The notes under the pieces: generated by a model
Seen by the model: the letters and a program-made list of their open reading frames with translations, nothing else
Databases searched by the model: none
Told to the model about the DNA's origin: nothing
In this document: in pieces, positions 59,420 through 64,000 of the stretch
How the letters are laid out: the number at the start of each line of letters is the position of its first letter
Numbering within the stretch: position 1 is the first letter of the stretch
Assembly: GCA_029203125.1 (NCBI GenBank)
Contig: CP119317.1
Span: 3,162,001-3,226,000 of the forward strand
Reading direction: 5' to 3'
DNA: 64,000 nucleotides
DNA from: Candidatus Cohnella colombiensis
GTDB lineage: Bacteria > Bacillota > Bacilli > Paenibacillales > Paenibacillaceae
Position numbers and translations under genes: made by a program

Positions 59420-60070
59420 TTAACTTCCGAGATCGCGAATTTCCAGGTAACGCTCTAGTTTGCGCTTAACACGCTGAAGTGCATTGTCGATTGACTTCAC
59501 ATGCCGATCAAGATCGACTGCAATCTCTTGATAGGATCTTCCATCGAGATAGAGCATAAGCACTTTGCGCTCAAGATCACTCAAAATCTCTGACATCTTA
59601 TCTTCAAGTCCATAGAATTCTTCTTGATTGATAAGCATTTCCTCAGGGTCGCATACACGCGAGCCACAAATGACATCTAGTAAAGTGCGATCTGAATCTT
59701 CGTCATAGATTGGCTTGTCCAACGAGACATAGGAATTCAGAGGAATATGCTTCTGCCTAGTAGCTGTCTTAATAGCGGTTATAATCTGCCTCGTAATGCA
59801 AAGCTCAGCGAACGCCTTAAAGGAAGCTAGCTTATCACCCTTAAAATCACGAATCGCTTTGTACAAGCCAATCATACCTTCTTGTACAATATCTTCACGT
59901 TCTGCTCCGATTAGAAAGTAGGAACGCGCCTTTGCCCTCACAAAATTGCGATATTTATTAATTAGAAACTCTAATGCATCACTATTGCCGAAGCGAACCA
60001 TCTCCACGATGTCCTCGTCAGCCTTGAAGTCGTAATCAATTACTGCCAGCCTCTCCAAGTCGACGCTCAC
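59420..60070 (-). CDS. sigH: RNA polymerase sigma-H factor
   Basis: Sigma factor for the transition to stationary phase and early sporulation. 216 residues; region 2 has NKYRNFVRAKARSYFLIGAE and EDIVQEGMIGLYKAIRDF; region 4 has GRSYQEIAVDLDRHVKSIDN. These are near-identical to SigH of B. subtilis as I recall it. Start is the GTG at 60070, 7 bases after GGAGG. Confidence 0.97.
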   Translation of the reverse strand: MSVDLERLAVIDYDFKADEDIVEMVRFGNSDALEFLINKYRNFVRAKARSYFLIGAEREDIVQEGMIGLYKAIRDFKGDKLASFKAFAELCITRQIITAIKTATRQKHIPLNSYVSLDKPIYDEDSDRTLLDVICGSRVCDPEEMLINQEEFYGLEDKMSEILSDLERKVLMLYLDGRSYQEIAVDLDRHVKSIDNALQRVKRKLERYLEIRDLGS

Positions 60071-60201
60071 GAACATCCCTCCGGTCTGCATTGGTGTGCT
60101 GGAATTCCGAAACCTACCAAACTATAACTAATATACTTGATCTCTCCCATAGCGTCAATGACTTCTAGGGGATTGCTGTTGATTCGACATTGGAAAAAAT
60201 G

Positions 60202-60753
60202 TTATTTTTGGCCATCTTTCGACACGGAATTGTGAATCCCTCTCCTCATTTGCTCCAATCGCTCTTGAAGAACGGGATCAAGCGCTGCTGACACGGGGTT
60301 ACGCTTCGACACCGTTTCTTGCCGAATTGCGGCTTGAATATCGTTGCGGCTTTGATCGACTTTGAGCTTCAGCTCCCTAGCTGATATTCGCAAAGCACCT
60401 CGTCCAAACACGACATTCTGCTCTACTAAGTCTGAGGTTGCAACATAGATGTGACGCCTAACAGAGGTCCATTCTCCTACCAATCGTTCGATACATTCAT
60501 CCGCTGTTTCTCGCTCACGCGTATACACAACCTTAAGCTTCTGATGACGATATTCTGCACCAAGCCCCGGTACGCTGAATGCATCGAATACGACGATCAC
60601 TTTGGCTCCCGAATAGCTTTGATAGTCAGAGAGAAGCTCAAGCAGTCGATCCCGCGCAAGCTCCAGCCTCATATTTTTCAATTTCACTAACTCAGGCCAA
60701 GCACCAATGATGTTGTATCCATCAACGAGCAATACTTCTTCACGCTTTTGCAT
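60202..60753 (-). CDS. rae1: Rae1/YacP ribosome-associated endoribonuclease (NYN domain)
   Basis: Cuts certain mRNAs in the ribosomal A site in B. subtilis. 183 residues, PIN-like NYN fold: LLVDGYNIIGAWPEL (catalytic Asp), VIVVFDAFSVPG, ERETADECIERLV, and VATSDLVEQ. Start ATG 60753 overlaps the rlmB stop by 14 bases. Confidence 0.92.
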   Translation of the reverse strand: MQKREEVLLVDGYNIIGAWPELVKLKNMRLELARDRLLELLSDYQSYSGAKVIVVFDAFSVPGLGAEYRHQKLKVVYTRERETADECIERLVGEWTSVRRHIYVATSDLVEQNVVFGRGALRISARELKLKVDQSRNDIQAAIRQETVSKRNPVSAALDPVLQERLEQMRRGIHNSVSKDGQK

Positions 60754-61495
60754 GGCGCTGACGAACGACCTCATAGAGAATGACCCCTGTGGCCACAGAA
60801 GCGTTTAAGGAATTGATTTGACCAACCATTGGCAACGATAAAATAAAATCACACTTCTCCCGCACCAAACGTGAAAGCCCACTACCTTCATTCCCAATCA
60901 CAATCGCGAGCGGTCCGGTCAAGTTCGTCTCATAAAAGCCCGCTTCCGCACCAGCATCTGCTCCGGCAATCCACATGCCTGCTGCTTTCAGCTTTTCGAT
61001 CGTCTGCACAAGGTTGGCAACCCGTGCGACAGGTACGTATTCAACAGCCCCAGCGGACGTCTTGGCAACGACAGCTGTCAGTCCAGCGCTTCTGCGCTTT
61101 GGAACGATAACGCCATGTACACCTGTACAATCTGCAGTACGCAAAATCGAACCCAAGTTGTGTGGATCTTCGATTTCATCTAATAAGACGATAAGCGGCG
61201 CTTCTCCGCGTTCGACAGCACGAGCGAGAATGTCATCCACCTCTGCATAAGCAAGTGCTGCTGCTTGTGCAACGACTCCTTGATGTTGCATGCCTGGAGC
61301 GAGTTGATCTAGTTTACGCTTATCCACTTGTTGAACAACAATACCATGCGCCTTTGCTTCCTCCATAATCGGTTGAACAAGCGATCGTTGCGCCTGGTTA
61401 TTCAAAAAAATCTTGTTAATTGAACGGCCCGCTTTCATCGCTTCCAAAACCGGATGCTTGCCTACAATGTATTCCTCTTCTTCGCGATTACTCAT
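60740..61495 (-). CDS. rlmB: 23S rRNA 2'-O-ribose methyltransferase RlmB (SPOUT)
   Basis: 251-residue TrmH-type enzyme expected to methylate G2251 in the 23S P-loop. N-terminal substrate-binding part starts EEYIVGKHPVLEAM; SPOUT knot motifs are LDEIEDPHNLGSILRTADCT, IVIGNEGSGLSRLV and LPMVGQINSLNASVATGVIL. ATG 61495 is favoured by AAAGG 9 bases upstream. Overlaps mrnC by 8 bases. Confidence 0.95.
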   Translation of the reverse strand: MSNREEEEYIVGKHPVLEAMKAGRSINKIFLNNQAQRSLVQPIMEEAKAHGIVVQQVDKRKLDQLAPGMQHQGVVAQAAALAYAEVDDILARAVERGEAPLIVLLDEIEDPHNLGSILRTADCTGVHGVIVPKRRSAGLTAVVAKTSAGAVEYVPVARVANLVQTIEKLKAAGMWIAGADAGAEAGFYETNLTGPLAIVIGNEGSGLSRLVREKCDFILSLPMVGQINSLNASVATGVILYEVVRQRHAKA

Positions 61496-61967
61496 GTTCA
61501 TCGTCCTTTATCGTTATTTGGGGTGCATCCTGTATGAATGCTAATGCGATTAGTTGCTCCAATCGCTCCTTCTCGCCTTTGTAGTACAAATATCCAACCA
61601 GACATTCCAGCGCCGTTGCTTGTCGATAATTTGCCGGATCAGCGTTTCGCGGAGGTTGTCCTGACTTCGTATTGCGCCCACGTCGAACGATATCTGCCTC
61701 TTCTTCGGTTAACAATGGGTGCCAGCGCTGTAACAGCTTTGCCTGCGAAGCTGCAGACACATAACTCGTTGCTGCGCGATGCAATTCGTGTGGTTTACGC
61801 AGCTTGCCCGCTACTAACTGTTGCCGTACGTAGATTTCAAATACAGCGTCTCCAATATAAGCGAGAACGATGGGCGACATTAGATTAAGCGGAACATCAG
61901 CAGGTATAATGGGGGAAATGACAGCATCTACGACCTCTCTGTTCGATTCCCTCATTTGCGTCGCCAA
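61488..61967 (-). CDS. mrnC: Mini-ribonuclease III
   Basis: Matures 23S rRNA ends. 159 residues: an RNase III catalytic domain without the RNA-binding domain. The signature is LAYIGDAVFEIYVRQQLV with the catalytic Asp, and ALECLVGYLYYKGEKERL with the Glu. Start is a TTG at 61967, overlapping the cysS end by 16 bases. Confidence 0.95.
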   Translation of the reverse strand: MATQMRESNREVVDAVISPIIPADVPLNLMSPIVLAYIGDAVFEIYVRQQLVAGKLRKPHELHRAATSYVSAASQAKLLQRWHPLLTEEEADIVRRGRNTKSGQPPRNADPANYRQATALECLVGYLYYKGEKERLEQLIALAFIQDAPQITIKDDEHE

Positions 61968-63364
61968 CGTATACCCTGAGGTGTATCTTCGAGCACAATT
62001 CCCCGTTCCGCGAGCAGATCGCGAATTTCGTCTGCACGTGCCCAGTTGCGACTATTCCGTGCTTCTGTACGCTCTATTATCAACGCGTCAACTTCTTCAT
62101 CCAACAAATCAATTGACGCTTGTTCTGGCAGTAAGCCGAGCACATTGTCCATCTTCGCAATCTGAGCTAAAATCGCGAGTAAATCCGATTCGCTTACGGT
62201 TTCACGTTGCAAATAGTTGTTCGTTTCCGTAACAAGTCCGAACCACGCTGTGATCGCATCTGGAGTGCCAAAGTCATCATCCATACGGGCATGAAATTCT
62301 GCATCTAGCTCAGCTAGACGGGCGCGCAAAGCCTCATCTGGTGCTAAGGAAAGATCTCCCTTTGCAACCGTAGACAGTCGATGTAAGACGTTATCTCTGT
62401 TGTTCACCAATCGCTCAATGCTTTTCGTCGCTTGGCTAATCGTTTCATCGCTGAAATTCAATGGGCTGCGGTAATGAGTTGCAAGCATCAAGTAGCGAAT
62501 CGCTTCCTTCTTGACCGATTCCAACAATACATGCACCGTAATTCCGTTGCCAAGCGACTTGGACATTTTCTCATTATTAATATTTACGAACCCGTTGTGC
62601 ATCCAATAGCGCGCCAACGGTTTGCCAGTAAACGACTCTGATTGGGCAATTTCACATTCATGATGCGGGAATTGAAGGTCGTGCCCTCCACCATGAATAT
62701 CGAGTGTATCCCCAGCATACTTGTGCGCCATAGCTGAGCATTCAATATGCCAGCCTGGACGACCGTCTCCCCAAGGGCTCGACCAATAAATCTCGCCGGG
62801 CTTCGCCGCCTTCCACAACACGAAATCCTGCGGATTTTCTTTACGTTCATCGACTTCAACGCGGATGCCGTATTGAAGCTCATCCAGATTTTTATGCGAG
62901 AGCTTGCCGTATTCCGGAAACGTATTCGTGCGAAAATACACATCCCCACCGTTCTCATAGGCAGCCCCGCGATCGACTAACCCCTGAATGAATGCGATGA
63001 TTTCAGGAATCGTCTCCATCACACGTGGTTGAAGTGTCGCCGGACGTGCGCCAAGACCGTCGCGATCTTGCTTGAACGCTGCGATGAATTGCTCCGCAAG
63101 CTCAGGAACTGTAATGCTCAGTTCGTTCGCTTTACGAATCATTTTGTCATCTACGTCCGTAAAATTCACGATATACTTCACTTCAAGCCCGATCACCTCT
63201 AAATAACGACGGACCACATCGAAAAAAATAACCGGACGTGCATTGCCGATATGGATATAATCGTACACAGTCGGACCGCACACATACATGTTCACTTTAC
63301 CCGGCTCACGTGGCTTGAACGCCTCTAGTGAACGAGTTAAGCTATTGTAAATTTTGAGATTCAC
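61952..63364 (-). CDS. cysS: Cysteinyl-tRNA synthetase
   Basis: Class I aminoacyl-tRNA synthetase. 470 residues; YVCGPTVYDYIHIGNARPVI has the zinc Cys and HIGN, WHIECSAMA supplies further zinc ligands, and KMSKSLGN is the KMSKS loop. Follows cysE by 18 bases in the cysE-cysS-mrnC-rlmB operon. Confidence 0.98.
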   Translation of the reverse strand: MNLKIYNSLTRSLEAFKPREPGKVNMYVCGPTVYDYIHIGNARPVIFFDVVRRYLEVIGLEVKYIVNFTDVDDKMIRKANELSITVPELAEQFIAAFKQDRDGLGARPATLQPRVMETIPEIIAFIQGLVDRGAAYENGGDVYFRTNTFPEYGKLSHKNLDELQYGIRVEVDERKENPQDFVLWKAAKPGEIYWSSPWGDGRPGWHIECSAMAHKYAGDTLDIHGGGHDLQFPHHECEIAQSESFTGKPLARYWMHNGFVNINNEKMSKSLGNGITVHVLLESVKKEAIRYLMLATHYRSPLNFSDETISQATKSIERLVNNRDNVLHRLSTVAKGDLSLAPDEALRARLAELDAEFHARMDDDFGTPDAITAWFGLVTETNNYLQRETVSESDLLAILAQIAKMDNVLGLLPEQASIDLLDEEVDALIIERTEARNSRNWARADEIRDLLAERGIVLEDTPQGIRWRRK

Positions 63365-63382
63365 TTTGTTTGACCCCTTTAA

Positions 63383-64000
63383 TTAAATATCATACAAGTA
63401 GGCAGTAACTGCCTCTTCTTGCTTCTTATTCGCGTTCTCTTCTGAGCTATCATCCGAGTTTGCTTTGATCGTTAGCGGATGAGTCGGATGGGCCTCCTGC
63501 TTGAGCCGATCGACTTCCTTTTTCAGTTCTGTAATTTCCTTCTGCATATAGCGGAAGGTTTCAATGACTGGATCGGGCAAATTCGTATGATCAAGCCGAT
63601 CGCTAATGCGCTGTCCGTCCCGCTTCACGACCCGACCTGGGATCCCGACAACGGTACTGTTCGGTGGCACTTCACGGAGTACAACCGAATTGGCACCAAT
63701 GCTCGAGCTATCTCCCACTGTAAACGATCCAAGCACCTTTGCTCCAGTAGCGATTACGACGCGATTCCCAATGGTAGGATGGCGTTTCCCTTTCTCTTTT
63801 CCCGTACCACCGAGAGTAACCCCTTGATAAATAATGACCTCGTCGCCGATTTCACATGTTTCACCGATCACGACTCCCATTCCATGGTCGATGAATAGTT
63901 TTTTGCCGATTCGCGCACCCGGATGAATTTCAATCCCTGTAAAAAACCGACTCGTCTGCGAGATGACTCTAGCGACCGAAAACCAGCGATGTCTATAGAA
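63383..64000 (-). CDS. cysE: Serine O-acetyltransferase, 5' end cut by window
   Basis: First enzyme of cysteine synthesis from serine. The frame is open to the last base of the window, so the N-terminus is missing. Visible are the left-handed beta-helix hexapeptides: FFTGIEIHPGARIGKKLFID, HGMGVVIGETCEIGD, and VTLGGTGKEKGKRHPTIGNR. The C-terminus is about 60 residues longer and more charged than the E. coli-type core (KEVDRLKQEAHPTHPLTI and on). Synteny with cysS supports it. Confidence 0.96.
   Translation of the reverse strand, partial: FYRHRWFSVARVISQTSRFFTGIEIHPGARIGKKLFIDHGMGVVIGETCEIGDEVIIYQGVTLGGTGKEKGKRHPTIGNRVVIATGAKVLGSFTVGDSSSIGANSVVLREVPPNSTVVGIPGRVVKRDGQRISDRLDHTNLPDPVIETFRYMQKEITELKKEVDRLKQEAHPTHPLTIKANSDDSSEENANKKQEEAVTAYLYDI

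Overview
The window reads as a chromosomal segment from a spore-forming member of the Bacillales, most likely a Paenibacillaceae (Paenibacillus-like) genome with moderate GC. The basis is gene order and protein sequence. From high to low coordinate the minus strand runs cysE-cysS-mrnC-rlmB-rae1-sigH-rpmGB-secE-nusG-rplKA-rplJL-rsmC-like-rpoB-rpoC-str operon-S10/spc/alpha operons-truA-rplM-rpsI-(cysH-sat)-cwlD-salA-gerD-kbaA-pdaB-rRNA operon-tRNA cluster-ppc-sigW-rsiW-cdaA-cdaR. This is the origin-proximal core known from Bacillus subtilis, in inverted orientation. Nearly all genes are on the minus strand, as expected for a leading strand whose origin lies beyond the high-coordinate end.

Region by region. 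1-4.5 kb: c-di-AMP synthase and its regulator (cdaA, cdaR), an ECF sigma/anti-sigma pair (sigW, rsiW) and an EamA permease. 4.5-8 kb: ppc and a small overlapping gene pair encoding a WYL-like mini-protein and a winged-helix protein. 8.1-8.9 kb: a 15-unit, 51-bp tandem array made of two hairpin families in one register. 9.0-15.3 kb: an rRNA operon (16S-23S-5S) followed by ten tRNA genes and preceded by tandem promoters. 15.3-22.7 kb: sporulation and germination genes (SpoIIM-like, pdaB, kbaA, gerD, cwlD) with salA, then the sulfate-assimilation genes sat and cysH. 23-40.6 kb: ribosomal protein operons with rpoA, secY, adk, map and infA. 40.6-42 kb: two plus-strand membrane-protein genes (DUF421 and YitT family). 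42-46.5 kb: tuf, fusA, rpsG, rpsL. 47.3-58.9 kb: rpoC, rpoB, an RsmC-like methyltransferase, rplL/J/A/K, nusG, secE. 59-64 kb: rpmGB, sigH, rae1, rlmB, mrnC, cysS and a truncated cysE.

Most of the window is ordinary housekeeping DNA and is annotated as such. The less ordinary items are: the 51-bp array, in which both hairpin stems change together; a candidate SOS (LexA-box) promoter in front of the WYL-like/winged-helix pair; a SigW-type promoter lying between sigW and rsiW instead of in front of sigW; an anti-sigma factor with a bactofilin-like tail; a hairpin that would hide the ribosome binding site of the YitT gene; and two expected neighbours that are absent (the ECF transporter genes between rplQ and truA, and the L7Ae-like gene between rpoC and rpsL). 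Function assignments rest on recognising family sequence patterns by eye; no database search was run.
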